This document shows positions 34,597-42,889 of a stretch of 64,000 nucleotides of DNA, in pieces. The notes beneath the pieces were generated by a model, which worked only from the letters and a program-made list of their open reading frames with translations, was not told where the DNA came from and searched no databases. Origin of the DNA: JACPYF01 sp964348695 (GTDB lineage: Bacteria; Patescibacteriota; Saccharimonadia; Saccharimonadales; Saccharimonadaceae). The stretch lies in the NCBI GenBank assembly GCA_964348695.1, contig CAYGDI010000003.1:40854-104853 (forward strand), read 5' to 3'. A program made the translations under genes and the position numbers. Each line of letters opens with the position of its first letter. Positions within the stretch are counted from its first letter, which is position 1.

Positions 34597-35393
34597 GTAC
34601 TATAGAACAACCAATAATGAACACGATCGAATGTCCAGAAGAGCTTCGTTTTGATGGTTATCCCGAACAGCGTTTGCATATTCCAAATATCGATTATTTA
34701 GACCCAAATATCACATTGAAAGACGGTTCTTGGGAAACTGGTAACGTTTCAGATATTCCCGGCGAGGTACAGCTTCCTACAGATGAAGAAACTCAGCAAT
34801 TTACCAAACTTGGTCTTGAAGTTGATGATCTTGGTCGACCTTTACACCCAAATCTTAAAGAAATGATTAGCAACAGTGCCATTGGTGTTGTAACTGGTAG
34901 AGGATTTTTCCGCGAGTGGGGTCCAAACTATACAGCCGATCCAATAATTGTTACAAAAGAAAAAAGACCTCGAGTCATGATGATCTTGCGTGGTGATGGC
35001 GGTGGTTGGGCGTTTTCTGGTGGTTTTGTTGACGAAGGCGAAAACCCAGTGCAAACTGCAGTTCGTGAAACTGGCGAAGAGGCTGGTGAAAAACTAGAAC
35101 GAGTAGTGCGTCGTCATATGAAAAAAACACTTCGCAATCTACATAAAGGCACGGAGCCCGAGGTTATATTTGAAGGCCCTGTACCAGGAGAATACCGCCG
35201 CACAACTGCCCACGCATGGACACATACTACCGGAGTTGTATTTAGAATACCTCGTGTAACCAAAGTTAAGGCTGGAGATGATGCCAAAGATGGCGACTGG
35301 TTCTATCTTGATGAAAAGTTACCAGATAATGTTCATCCTGGCCACAGGCGTATAATAAATGAACACCTCATTCCATTTTTAAATAGAGAGTAA
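34593..35393 (+). CDS. NUDT9-like ADP-ribose pyrophosphatase
   Basis: 266 residues, start overlapping the pncB stop (ATGA); an internal ATG 34617 is an alternative. The complete Nudix box GGFVDEGE..RETGEEAGEK is present near residues 145-168. The preceding GRGFFREWGPNYTADPII resembles the GRGLLGRWGPNHAADPI segment of human NUDT9, an ADP-ribose pyrophosphatase. Hydrolysis of ADP-ribose to AMP and ribose-5-phosphate is therefore likely. It would recycle ADP-ribose released by the nearby sirtuin and ADP-ribosylglycohydrolase. Confidence 0.8.
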   Translation: MSTIEQPIMNTIECPEELRFDGYPEQRLHIPNIDYLDPNITLKDGSWETGNVSDIPGEVQLPTDEETQQFTKLGLEVDDLGRPLHPNLKEMISNSAIGVVTGRGFFREWGPNYTADPIIVTKEKRPRVMMILRGDGGGWAFSGGFVDEGENPVQTAVRETGEEAGEKLERVVRRHMKKTLRNLHKGTEPEVIFEGPVPGEYRRTTAHAWTHTTGVVFRIPRVTKVKAGDDAKDGDWFYLDEKLPDNVHPGHRRIINEHLIPFLNRE

Positions 35394-35398
35394 AAGCC

Positions 35399-36379
35399 AT
35401 GCCAATTGTCGAAAAACTACACCAACACCCCAAGCCAAAGCCTGAGTTGGTTGAGTTTTTGGATCTTGACGAGGATATGGTATGGACACGGGTTGCTCAC
35501 GGTGGGCATATGGCATACGAGCGTTATTTTATCGTCGATAGTGTCGATGAATATTTTGTAAAAGCACATGATCCCAGCAAATTTACGGACAAAAGACGAG
35601 AGGCAAACTCTCGTCAGTATCTAGAAAAAGAAGCTGCTTATATGCGACATATACAAGAAGCTGTAGGGGAGAGAGTGCCGCAAGTTCATGGCATTGTGGA
35701 CAATGCTTTGGTGCTCGAATCGCTAAGTGAAGAAAAAGGCTGGTATTGGCGAGCTCCTCAGGACTCAGGCCAGCGCGAGCAGTATATACAAGACGTACTC
35801 GGTATCTTCGAGCAGCTTGAAAACACTCCAGTGATAGCAAAAAAACTCATCGATTCTCAGCCTGCACTTGATGTTTTTTTGCAAGACGGCTGGCAGGCAC
35901 TCACTGAAAAAAAGCCGAAACTTATGAAAAAAGCATCAGATTGGCGTTCTCAACTTAGCGGCGAAAACCAGCGCTATTGCGCTCGACTCATGAACGACAT
36001 GATGTTTATTGAGCCAGCAGAAGTAGCCCAGAACTTGTCAAAACTGAGTAAAAAACAGGTGTTATCTCACCATGATGCACGTCAAGCAAATATTGCTTGG
36101 CATCCGGATAAAGGTGTTCGTATAGTAGATTGGAGCTGGGCAGATCCAGGAGTAAAAGGCGCAGACAGTACGATGTTTTTGATTGATCTTGCAAAGAGCG
36201 GTCACGACGTCGAGCAGTACATGGATACGCATTTTGACAGCGATCATGCTATGTTACTGATGGGGTACTATCTTTCTCGTAGCTTAGACGATGCTTTTGA
36301 AGGTAACAGTACAGTGCGTTTTCATCAATTCGCATCGGCTGTTACGGCGTACAGACTACTAAACAGCAGAGTCAGCTAA
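35399..36379 (+). CDS. Aminoglycoside-phosphotransferase-fold kinase
   Basis: 326 residues, ATG 35399, five bases after the Nudix gene; last gene of the pncA operon. The kinase-like (APH) fold is supported by LSHHDARQANIAW (HxDxxxxN catalytic loop) and RIVDWSWADPG (metal-binding Asp) near residues 222-250, both intact. A Lys in YFVKAHDP could bind ATP. The operon context suggests a small-molecule substrate in NAD or nucleoside salvage, but that is inference. Confidence 0.65.
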   Translation: MPIVEKLHQHPKPKPELVEFLDLDEDMVWTRVAHGGHMAYERYFIVDSVDEYFVKAHDPSKFTDKRREANSRQYLEKEAAYMRHIQEAVGERVPQVHGIVDNALVLESLSEEKGWYWRAPQDSGQREQYIQDVLGIFEQLENTPVIAKKLIDSQPALDVFLQDGWQALTEKKPKLMKKASDWRSQLSGENQRYCARLMNDMMFIEPAEVAQNLSKLSKKQVLSHHDARQANIAWHPDKGVRIVDWSWADPGVKGADSTMFLIDLAKSGHDVEQYMDTHFDSDHAMLLMGYYLSRSLDDAFEGNSTVRFHQFASAVTAYRLLNSRVS

Positions 36380-36383
36380 ATCT

Positions 36384-36965
36384 TTATTCTTGCGATATTT
36401 CCTGTAGATGTTTGAGTAGAGGCCCAATTGCTTCCTCTAGGCGCACGGCTATTCTACCCATATCACTACTGGACGGCCTGCCAATTTCTGCCCAGATAGG
36501 GGAGTTCGGGTTCGGTGATCCGATCTGCTGAATTTGCTCCAAGGTATGGCGAATAATATCTGTATTCACTTTGTCTACGTCAATCTTTTGACTCATATCT
36601 TCCAGGGTTTGCATGAGTTCAGGTAGATTGTGTTTACTATACAAATATTCTCTTGTAGAAGGTGGTATATTGTTCAAGATACTCAAACCTGCGTTGAGAG
36701 CATCTCGATTTTCTTGTCTCTTAGCATCTTCTGTGTCTGGTGTACTTTCGAACACCTCATCTAATTCACTACGAGCTTCTTCTACTCTTTGTTCTTGGGT
36801 TTGGGTAGGTACAATAGCCTCTGTATCATGGCTTGATTCACTTGGATTTACCTGGTCACCATCTATTTGATCAGGTAAAGTATCAAGACTCTCACTGAGC
36901 GAGGGCTGCAACTCAGCAACGTTTTTTCCTGGGTTATTGGGGGTGTTGTATGTATTTTTTTCCAT
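36384..36965 (-). CDS. Hypothetical acidic helical protein, 193 aa
   Basis: ATG 36965. The first ~70 residues are acidic, polar and probably disordered (PSLSESLDTLPDQIDGDQVN). The remainder is helical (QEQRVEEARSELDEVFE; PELMQTLEDMSQKIDVDKV). No membrane segment or signal peptide is seen. TATAAT lies only two bases upstream of the ATG, unusually close, so the true promoter may be further up. It lies 24 bases downstream of the large FAD oxidoreductase, probably in the same operon. Not recognised. Confidence 0.55.
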   Translation of the reverse strand: MEKNTYNTPNNPGKNVAELQPSLSESLDTLPDQIDGDQVNPSESSHDTEAIVPTQTQEQRVEEARSELDEVFESTPDTEDAKRQENRDALNAGLSILNNIPPSTREYLYSKHNLPELMQTLEDMSQKIDVDKVNTDIIRHTLEQIQQIGSPNPNSPIWAEIGRPSSSDMGRIAVRLEEAIGPLLKHLQEISQE

Positions 36966-36989
36966 TTATTATAGTCTTGGCGCACATGG

Positions 36990-39041
36990 TTAATTGATTT
37001 CGTTGGCGACAACGCTAGCCAAAGCTGCTGCTCGAGGGCCATTTGCCCAGATAGCAGAAGTATTTTCTTTGACCTGATTGTTAAAGGTGCTACGTTCTGT
37101 TGATGAAAGCTTTATACCAGTACTAGGTCCTATAAAATACACTCCATCAGGGGTTTCTTCTGCGATAGTGGCCCTTCGTAAATAACTCGGTGTTGTATTA
37201 AAGTTTGAACTTCGTTCACCGCTAACATCAGATCGTTTACGGCGCTGGTCTCGTGGCAGTAAATAGTCTTCTTGTGGCTCAAGCCCGGTTGCGTCTATGA
37301 CAATATCAACGCCTCGTGTATCAAATTCGCCAATCGTTATCTCTACTTCACCAAAACCATTCTGCTGTATATTTTGTGGCTTTGTTCGATCAGGTATAAT
37401 TACATTTGCATTATCATCTAAGAACTGACCAGTTCTTCCTATAAATGAGGCTAGCTGACGGTAGCGAGATCGGTTAACAGCGCAAAACTCTTCTTTGTTT
37501 GAAAAGTCAGTTCCGTACCAATATATTGCTCTTGGTCCACCCATTTGTACGACTGATTTTCCGTATGCTTCTTTTGGTGCGAGACGAGTCAGTAGCTCTG
37601 CAATAACACGACCGGTATCTCCAGCGCCGACTATGGCTACGCTCTTGTCTACAAAATCTTTCATCGGAAAATCATTCTCAGGATCTGCAAAATGCTTGAA
37701 GAAATCTTCGGCAGACCAGATTTTTTCTTCTTTGTTACGGTCTTTTTCAAATTTTACACGGTCGCCAAGCCCGCTGGCAACAACAACTTTTTTTGCAATT
37801 ACTTTTCGTTCCTTGCCATTTTTAGCATCTGTTAATATTACTTTAAAGTTACCGTCTTTTTCTTTTGTAATACGTTCGACTTCTTGACCCATCATGGTTT
37901 CTGCTGATAGGAAGAAGTTAATTGCTGTTGTATCGCCCAGTTCACTGTTTGTAGGGTATGTTTCGTGTGTAAAGTCGGTCATTTGCAAAGGTGCGTTTTT
38001 TCCAAAGCTATTTATGTTGCCACGTTCACCAGGCAAAGATACGGCATCATTGTTTTGTGCTCGGTTACGGCTATTGATATGGAAGATTGGCCGTTCGCCG
38101 TACTCACGGAACTGTCCACCTAGTTTTTGGTGACGATCTACACCAACAATTCTGAGATCTGGATTTTCTGCTCGTAATTCACTTGCAAAGACAGCGCCAT
38201 TCACACCAGTACCTACGACGAGCACATCAGTTTCCAAGTGTCCTTCACGTTTGATTTCTGCTTTTAAGGCTTTGGTGTTTTCCTTTGCAGTTTTGTCGAG
38301 TGCTTTCATAAACATTGGTCGCATTTTTTCGTCTGTCAACATACCGGCGAGCATCCCAACAAGACCGCGGTGGGTGTCGCCATTGTTCATAGTTCTGTTG
38401 CGAAGACTATCTACGGATAAAAGCATAGGCTCTATGGCTTTTCGAAGTTTTTTGGTGGTTGGTACTTTTTCTAGGAACTCGCCTAAAGCACCGCTGCGTA
38501 TTCTTTCACGACGAAAGTCGCGAGCTTTTTCGGCAGGGGACTTTGGTTGTTTATAGACCTCACCATTTTGCTCGTCAAGTTTAACTGTAGTTTCGAACAA
38601 ATCATTGAGACTCCTAAGCACATCAGGAGAATTAGGGGATTGATCTACTGCAACACTTCGTAAAAGACCACGAATATTATCAGATTTTTCAGCCAAACGT
38701 TCACCGAAGTCATAAAATGCAGGAGACCTTATTTGGCTTGAGTCGACCAAGTTATTTCTCAGACTGTCTACTCCGCTTTTAAGATCATCCCCAATATCAT
38801 TTATAAGAGAAGTACTATCTCTTTCTTTGTCAAAAACCATATTATTAACGTATGTTTGTTCTTCAGACACATATCTTTTGAACGTTTCTGGAGCGATTGC
38901 AGTTATACCCTCTAGAAATTTTGATTGATCATCAATTAGATCACTTGCAAGCTCACTAAAGGTGTTGGGCATGACTCGTGCTTCTTCTTTTTTACCTGAA
39001 AAAAGTCTATTGATATTGCGTTTTTTCTTTTTTTCTGCCAT
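36990..39041 (-). CDS. FAD/NAD(P)-dependent oxidoreductase with long helical N-terminus
   Basis: 683 residues, ATG 39041, without a clear ribosome-binding site. Residues ~1-270 are a charged, helical, domain-like extension. From ~271 the protein shows two Rossmann folds: DVLVVGTGVNGAVFASEL (FAD binding) and KSVAIVGAGDTGRVIAELL near 470 (NAD(P) binding), then a C-terminal DATGLEP and YFIGPSTG FAD contact. This arrangement fits flavin-dependent monooxygenases or pyridine-nucleotide oxidoreductases. No cysteine pair is seen, so a disulfide reductase is unlikely. The substrate is unknown. Confidence 0.7.
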   Translation of the reverse strand: MAEKKKKRNINRLFSGKKEEARVMPNTFSELASDLIDDQSKFLEGITAIAPETFKRYVSEEQTYVNNMVFDKERDSTSLINDIGDDLKSGVDSLRNNLVDSSQIRSPAFYDFGERLAEKSDNIRGLLRSVAVDQSPNSPDVLRSLNDLFETTVKLDEQNGEVYKQPKSPAEKARDFRRERIRSGALGEFLEKVPTTKKLRKAIEPMLLSVDSLRNRTMNNGDTHRGLVGMLAGMLTDEKMRPMFMKALDKTAKENTKALKAEIKREGHLETDVLVVGTGVNGAVFASELRAENPDLRIVGVDRHQKLGGQFREYGERPIFHINSRNRAQNNDAVSLPGERGNINSFGKNAPLQMTDFTHETYPTNSELGDTTAINFFLSAETMMGQEVERITKEKDGNFKVILTDAKNGKERKVIAKKVVVASGLGDRVKFEKDRNKEEKIWSAEDFFKHFADPENDFPMKDFVDKSVAIVGAGDTGRVIAELLTRLAPKEAYGKSVVQMGGPRAIYWYGTDFSNKEEFCAVNRSRYRQLASFIGRTGQFLDDNANVIIPDRTKPQNIQQNGFGEVEITIGEFDTRGVDIVIDATGLEPQEDYLLPRDQRRKRSDVSGERSSNFNTTPSYLRRATIAEETPDGVYFIGPSTGIKLSSTERSTFNNQVKENTSAIWANGPRAAALASVVANEIN

Positions 39042-39089
39042 GTTTTTCTTTTTTGCTACTCGTTTTTTTGAGTAGATTAACCTTTTAGT

Positions 39090-39118
39090 ATATTAGCATA
39101 TAATTAATCTATAGTCAA
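39090..39118 (-). promoter_or_regulatory. Promoter of the FAD oxidoreductase gene
   Basis: On the minus strand, TTGACT (39118-39113), a 17-base spacer and TAATAT (39095-39090) preceded by TGC (extended -10). The leader to ATG 39041 is about 40 bases. Confidence 0.75.
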
Positions 39119-39184
39119 TACTATGCTCTAGTATATAAAAAAAGATATAGATTATAGAACTATCATGCTGTACAATTAATACAC

Positions 39185-40789
39185 ATGAACAAGCCTCATG
39201 TGGATCGGAAATATATATTCGTAACAGGGGGCGTACTCTCTGGTGTGGGTAAAGGTATTTCGGCGGCTAGTATCGGGGCTGTACTCAAGGCGCGAGGGCT
39301 GAAAGTCTCTGTGCAAAAATGCGATCCATATCTGAACGTCGATGCAGGTACTCTCAACCCAGCCGAGCATGGGGAATGTTTTGTGACTCGTGATGGCGCT
39401 GAGACAGACCTCGACCTCGGGCATTATGAACGATTTTTAGACATAGAAGTTACTCAGGAAAGTGCAACTCTCGCTGGTAGGGTATTGCGTGATCTCATTG
39501 CAAACGAGCGAGCCGGTAAGTTCCTCGGTGAGACGGTGCAGATGGTGCCACATTTTACCAATGCAATCAAAAATGAAATTGCCAATTCTTCACTTGGTTC
39601 TGATGTACATATAGTCGAAATTGGGGGTACAGTAGGTGACTATGAAGGTTTGTCATTTGTTGAGGCGATAAGAGAGTTTGCCGCCGAAACGGGTAGTGAG
39701 AATTGTGCGTTTGTGCATGTTGTCTATGTACCGTATCTGAGTGCAAGTAAAGAATACAAAACCAAGCCAGCTCAAAATGCTATGAGGGATCTACGTAGTT
39801 TTGGTATCATGCCAGACGTTATAATAGCGCGTAGTGACAAGCTGGCTGGAGAGTCTGTCATGAAAAAAATCAGTATGTTCGGTGGCGTTCCTAGAGAGGC
39901 TGTGATCAATTTGCCAAATGCTTCAACTATTTATCAGGTACCAAGTACTATCGAAAAAAGTCATATTGACCAGTTGTTGGCGGCCAAGCTGAAACTACCC
40001 CTAGGGAAACCAGATATGAGTGTCTGGAACGATGTACTAAGCAAAGCTTCAAAAGAGTACAAGACGTATATAAAGATCGGTATTGTTGCAAAGTATCTAG
40101 ACAATGAAGACACGTATTATTCGGTGGTAGAATCTCTTAAGATTGCATCTTGGCAAGAGGATGTAGGTCTGGAACTTTCATGGGTAGATGCTGAGGGTTT
40201 AGAAGCAGATCTCGCGCGCCTCGACGAATATGACGGTATAGTTGTACCTGGAGGGTTCGGCACACGTGGAGTGGAGGGTAAAATTGCGGCAGCAGGGTGG
40301 GCTCTTGCAAACAACAAGCCGTACTTAGGGCTCTGTTTAGGGCTACAAGCTGCTGTGATTGCAGCTGCTCGAAAAGCAGGGGTTCAAGGCGCGACAAGCG
40401 CAGAGCTGGATGAAAAATCTGATACACAAGTGATATATTTGATGCCAGATCAAGCTGGCAAACAAGCTACTGGTGGGACGATGCGACTTGGTGATTACAA
40501 GGCAAAATTAGAAAAGGATTCAAAAGTTGCGAGTCTCTACCAACAAACTGATATTATTGAACGTCATCGGCATCGCTACGAAGTAAATCGCAAATACGAA
40601 GTTCAAATAGAAAAAGGCGGTTTGAAAATCAGCGGCGAATCACCCGATGGTCGTTTGGTAGAGTTTATCGAAGCAAAAAAACATCCATATTTTGTTGCAA
40701 CACAGGCACACCCTGAGTTCAAATCTCGCCCTTGGCGACCACATCCATTGTTTACTGGCCTTATCAAGGCTGCAAAAAGTAGCAAGTAA
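39185..40789 (+). CDS. pyrG: CTP synthase
   Basis: 534 residues, ATG 39185, eight bases after TACAAT (39171-39176), so probably leaderless. The N-terminal synthetase domain has the P-loop GGVLSGVGKG and the KCDPYLNVDAGT, EHGECFV and DGAETDLDLGHYERF segments typical of PyrG. The C-terminal class I glutaminase has LGLCLGLQ with the nucleophile Cys and a final TQAHPEFKSRPW. It makes CTP from UTP, ATP and glutamine. Length is normal. Confidence 0.97.
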   Translation: MNKPHVDRKYIFVTGGVLSGVGKGISAASIGAVLKARGLKVSVQKCDPYLNVDAGTLNPAEHGECFVTRDGAETDLDLGHYERFLDIEVTQESATLAGRVLRDLIANERAGKFLGETVQMVPHFTNAIKNEIANSSLGSDVHIVEIGGTVGDYEGLSFVEAIREFAAETGSENCAFVHVVYVPYLSASKEYKTKPAQNAMRDLRSFGIMPDVIIARSDKLAGESVMKKISMFGGVPREAVINLPNASTIYQVPSTIEKSHIDQLLAAKLKLPLGKPDMSVWNDVLSKASKEYKTYIKIGIVAKYLDNEDTYYSVVESLKIASWQEDVGLELSWVDAEGLEADLARLDEYDGIVVPGGFGTRGVEGKIAAAGWALANNKPYLGLCLGLQAAVIAAARKAGVQGATSAELDEKSDTQVIYLMPDQAGKQATGGTMRLGDYKAKLEKDSKVASLYQQTDIIERHRHRYEVNRKYEVQIEKGGLKISGESPDGRLVEFIEAKKHPYFVATQAHPEFKSRPWRPHPLFTGLIKAAKSSK

Positions 40790-40825
40790 AAACCCTCTCG
40801 AGAGAAAGTTTTTACTTGCTACTTT
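40776..40825. terminator. 18-bp inverted repeat after pyrG
   Basis: AAAGTAGCAAGTAAAAAC (40776-40793) pairs perfectly with 40808-40825. The loop contains CTCTCGAGAG, giving CTCTCGAGAG followed by T-rich sequence on both strands. It overlaps the pyrG stop and can also terminate the converging protease gene. Confidence 0.75.
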
Positions 40826-40848
40826 AAGAGGGCGGTGAACGGCAAAGA

Positions 40849-41457
40849 TTAGCCGCTGTTTTGGTGAGTTGGAATGTTGCTGGGTGTATACATAGGCAGT
40901 CCTTTTTGCCGCTGTAACATCTTGCAGACCTGTATGTGCTGTCTCTGGGTAGGCATGTAGTCGTATCCATACGACACATGCTTTGGAATGCGCTTCGGGT
41001 TTGATGCACATAGTGCATAACCCTCTGCGAACTGCTCGATTGGTGGCCCAACACCTTCTCTCCATTTGCGTTTGTCACCCATGATGCGCTGAAAAGCGAA
41101 TCCCACATTTCTGAACGAAAAGAAACTAAATACATGTCCCATTTCGTGCCAGAATGTATGCTGTAGCTGAGTTGTGTCACAACCTATGGTGCATATATGC
41201 AGACGTGTGGTGTTGATATACACACATGCTGGCTTGTCCTCTAATGTTGGACAACCAAAGTTGTTTGCATCGACACTGACATCTGGTGTGGGTAAACCAC
41301 GCTTGCTTGCGAGGTCGGCCCAAGCTTGAAACGGCTGTATGGTGTTGCCGTTTGTATCAGTGATGATTGCTGCTTTTGCATCAGAAGGCAAAAACATGAC
41401 GGTCATCAGCAAGCCAAATGCGATCCAACTTGTCATTAACCGAAAGGTTCTAGGCAT
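40849..41457 (-). CDS. Secreted HExxH metallopeptidase-like protein
   Basis: 202 residues, ATG 41457 behind a perfect AGGAGG. A signal peptide is clear: a basic start, hydrophobic residues ~8-23, and AKA-A around 27-30 as a likely signal peptidase I site. The zinc motif is HEMGH (residues 104-108) and the downstream EQFAEGYALC (141-150) supplies a candidate third ligand Glu145, as in zincin-like peptidases. Six or more Cys (68, 78, 89, 93, 150 and later) suggest disulfides in the exported protein. It may act on host or envelope proteins; the substrate is unknown. No neighbours share its strand. Confidence 0.75.
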   Translation of the reverse strand: MPRTFRLMTSWIAFGLLMTVMFLPSDAKAAIITDTNGNTIQPFQAWADLASKRGLPTPDVSVDANNFGCPTLEDKPACVYINTTRLHICTIGCDTTQLQHTFWHEMGHVFSFFSFRNVGFAFQRIMGDKRKWREGVGPPIEQFAEGYALCASNPKRIPKHVSYGYDYMPTQRQHIQVCKMLQRQKGLPMYTPSNIPTHQNSG

Positions 41458-41550
41458 GATGCCTCCTGGTAGAAATTGTTTCCAACTAACTGTATTATTA
41501 TAAACTATTATTATCTATATGACAATTTATCTAAAGTGTCAGTAGTTTGA

Positions 41551-42450
41551 TCATATATGATTTGCGTACAACTTTAGGGTGTGGCGAGCGTTTGGTTCGA
41601 TATCAAGTTGCGACAGTGCATCGCGTGGTTCAGCCCATATATATTCCTGGGCTTCTTGGTTGAGGGTAATTTTTTTGTTCACGACTTTTACTATATTGTC
41701 GACAAAGATATGTTGCACGCCTGCCCGAAAGTAGCCAGAGTTTTTGATTTGGTCAAATGTAACAATATGTCGTCCAACTTTACCTGAGAGACCGGTTTCT
41801 TCGAAGACTTCACGAAGAAGTGCACTGTCTAATCTTTCATTGCGGCGGACTTTTCCTCCAACTATTGAGTAGCGATTGCCCCATTTGTGAGTTTTGACTA
41901 GTAAAATTTCTTTTTTATCTCTTACTTCACGCTCAATAATAGCTCCAGTTGCAACGACCGATCCAGGCACCATTAAATCTTCCCACAAAGAGTGTATTGT
42001 CTTTTCGTTGCGGTGGACTTTCATATCTGGAAGACTGTCTTTTTGTGCTATATAGTCAACTAGGTTTTCAGGTGATAAAAGCGCATCTTTGTGAATATAT
42101 GCAGGATGATCTACTGGGTGTTCCATGAAAAAACAACGGATGTTGGTGAGCTGAGCGATACCAAGTTCGTAGGAGGTACTTTTGCCTATATAGCCGTCTG
42201 GGTTTACAAAATAGCTAAATCCCTCACTGCCGAGCTGCTTTATCTTGTGTAGGTATTGTAGTTCGACCAATCTAGGATCAAGATTGGCTTCGTCTTCGAA
42301 TAATGCAAATCCATTTGTTTGAGTTATTAGCTCGGAATTTTTGGGTGCCAGGACTTCAATACCATTTTGTGTAAAAAGTTTGTGCACACGTTGTATTTCA
42401 TCAAAATGTTTGGAGAAACTACCATGTATAACGCATCGGAACTTGGTCAT
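41551..42450 (-). CDS. Nudix hydrolase fused to a deoxyribosyltransferase-like domain
   Basis: 299 residues from ATG 42450, with TACAAT six bases upstream (leaderless type); the longer upstream frame is not supported. Residues ~1-140 resemble the nucleoside 2-deoxyribosyltransferase fold (CVIHGSFSKH at the start, then GYIGKSTSYELGIAQ, the region carrying the catalytic Glu in that family). Residues ~155-299 are a Nudix domain with an intact box GGKVRRNE..LREVFEETGL. The fusion suggests linked handling of modified or waste nucleotides. The enzyme substrate is unknown. Confidence 0.65.
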   Translation of the reverse strand: MTKFRCVIHGSFSKHFDEIQRVHKLFTQNGIEVLAPKNSELITQTNGFALFEDEANLDPRLVELQYLHKIKQLGSEGFSYFVNPDGYIGKSTSYELGIAQLTNIRCFFMEHPVDHPAYIHKDALLSPENLVDYIAQKDSLPDMKVHRNEKTIHSLWEDLMVPGSVVATGAIIEREVRDKKEILLVKTHKWGNRYSIVGGKVRRNERLDSALLREVFEETGLSGKVGRHIVTFDQIKNSGYFRAGVQHIFVDNIVKVVNKKITLNQEAQEYIWAEPRDALSQLDIEPNARHTLKLYANHI

Positions 42451-42458
42451 ACATATAT

Positions 42459-42487
42459 TGTATAACTTTTTGATTAGTTGGTATAAT
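42459..42487 (+). promoter_or_regulatory. Promoter of the 42635 gene
   Basis: TTGTAT, an 18-base spacer and TATAAT (42482-42487) preceded by TGG (extended -10). The leader would be about 140 bases. Confidence 0.55.
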
Positions 42488-42587
42488 ACATCTAATTGGT
42501 TGCCATATATCAAGCTAACCGTACGTTTTTTCGAAGAGTTGTCGTAACGGGTACCTAGCGAAGGCAGAAGAGCCAAACAAACTTTGA

Positions 42588-42613
42588 CTTTACTGGCGGG
42601 TCGAACAGTAAAG
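42588..42613 (+). promoter_or_regulatory. Leader hairpin of the 42635 gene
   Basis: CTTTACTG (42588-42595) pairs with CAGTAAAG (42606-42613) across a 10-base loop, 22 bases upstream of the start codon. Confidence 0.5.
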
Positions 42614-42634
42614 CTAATAATAGGAGAATATATT

Positions 42635-42817
42635 ATGGCGCAAGACAAAGAGACTAAAAATAAATACGACAAAGAAGACATGGACGTGTGGCTGCAAAGT
42701 CAAAAAAACTGGCGTGCATGGGGAAGCTGGTTCAGCTGGGGAAGCCCAATCGGACTAGGACTTTTCTTTGTGCTCGTCGCAATTACTTTTTGGATTTTTA
42801 TGGAAACAATAAAATAA
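42635..42817 (+). CDS. Small single-pass membrane protein, 60 aa
   Basis: ATG 42635 behind GGAG; an upstream in-frame ATG at 42584 lies in the leader hairpin region and is less likely. The first ~25 residues are charged (AQDKETKNKYDKEDMDVWLQ). A Trp-rich amphipathic stretch (NWRAWGSWFSWG) follows, and residues ~37-57 form one transmembrane helix (GLGLFFVLVAITFWIFM). There is no known family. It has its own promoter, a long leader with a hairpin and a terminator, so it is expressed alone. Confidence 0.6.
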   Translation: MAQDKETKNKYDKEDMDVWLQSQKNWRAWGSWFSWGSPIGLGLFFVLVAITFWIFMETIK

Positions 42818-42832
42818 ATCCAAAATACGTCT

Positions 42833-42862
42833 AAAAAGCAGCCTGCAAGATGGCTGCTTTTT
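42833..42862 (+). terminator. Intrinsic terminator of the 42635 gene
   Basis: AAAAAGCAGCC (42833-42843), an 8-base loop and GGCTGCTTTTT (42852-42862), then TATTTT. Confidence 0.9.
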
Positions 42863-42889
42863 ATTTTACCTCTGTTATAATAAAACTCA

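Noticed and set aside
35583..35840. Minus-strand frames inside pncB, the APH-fold gene and polA
   Set aside because: They lie fully within well-supported genes on the other strand and have no motifs or start signals.
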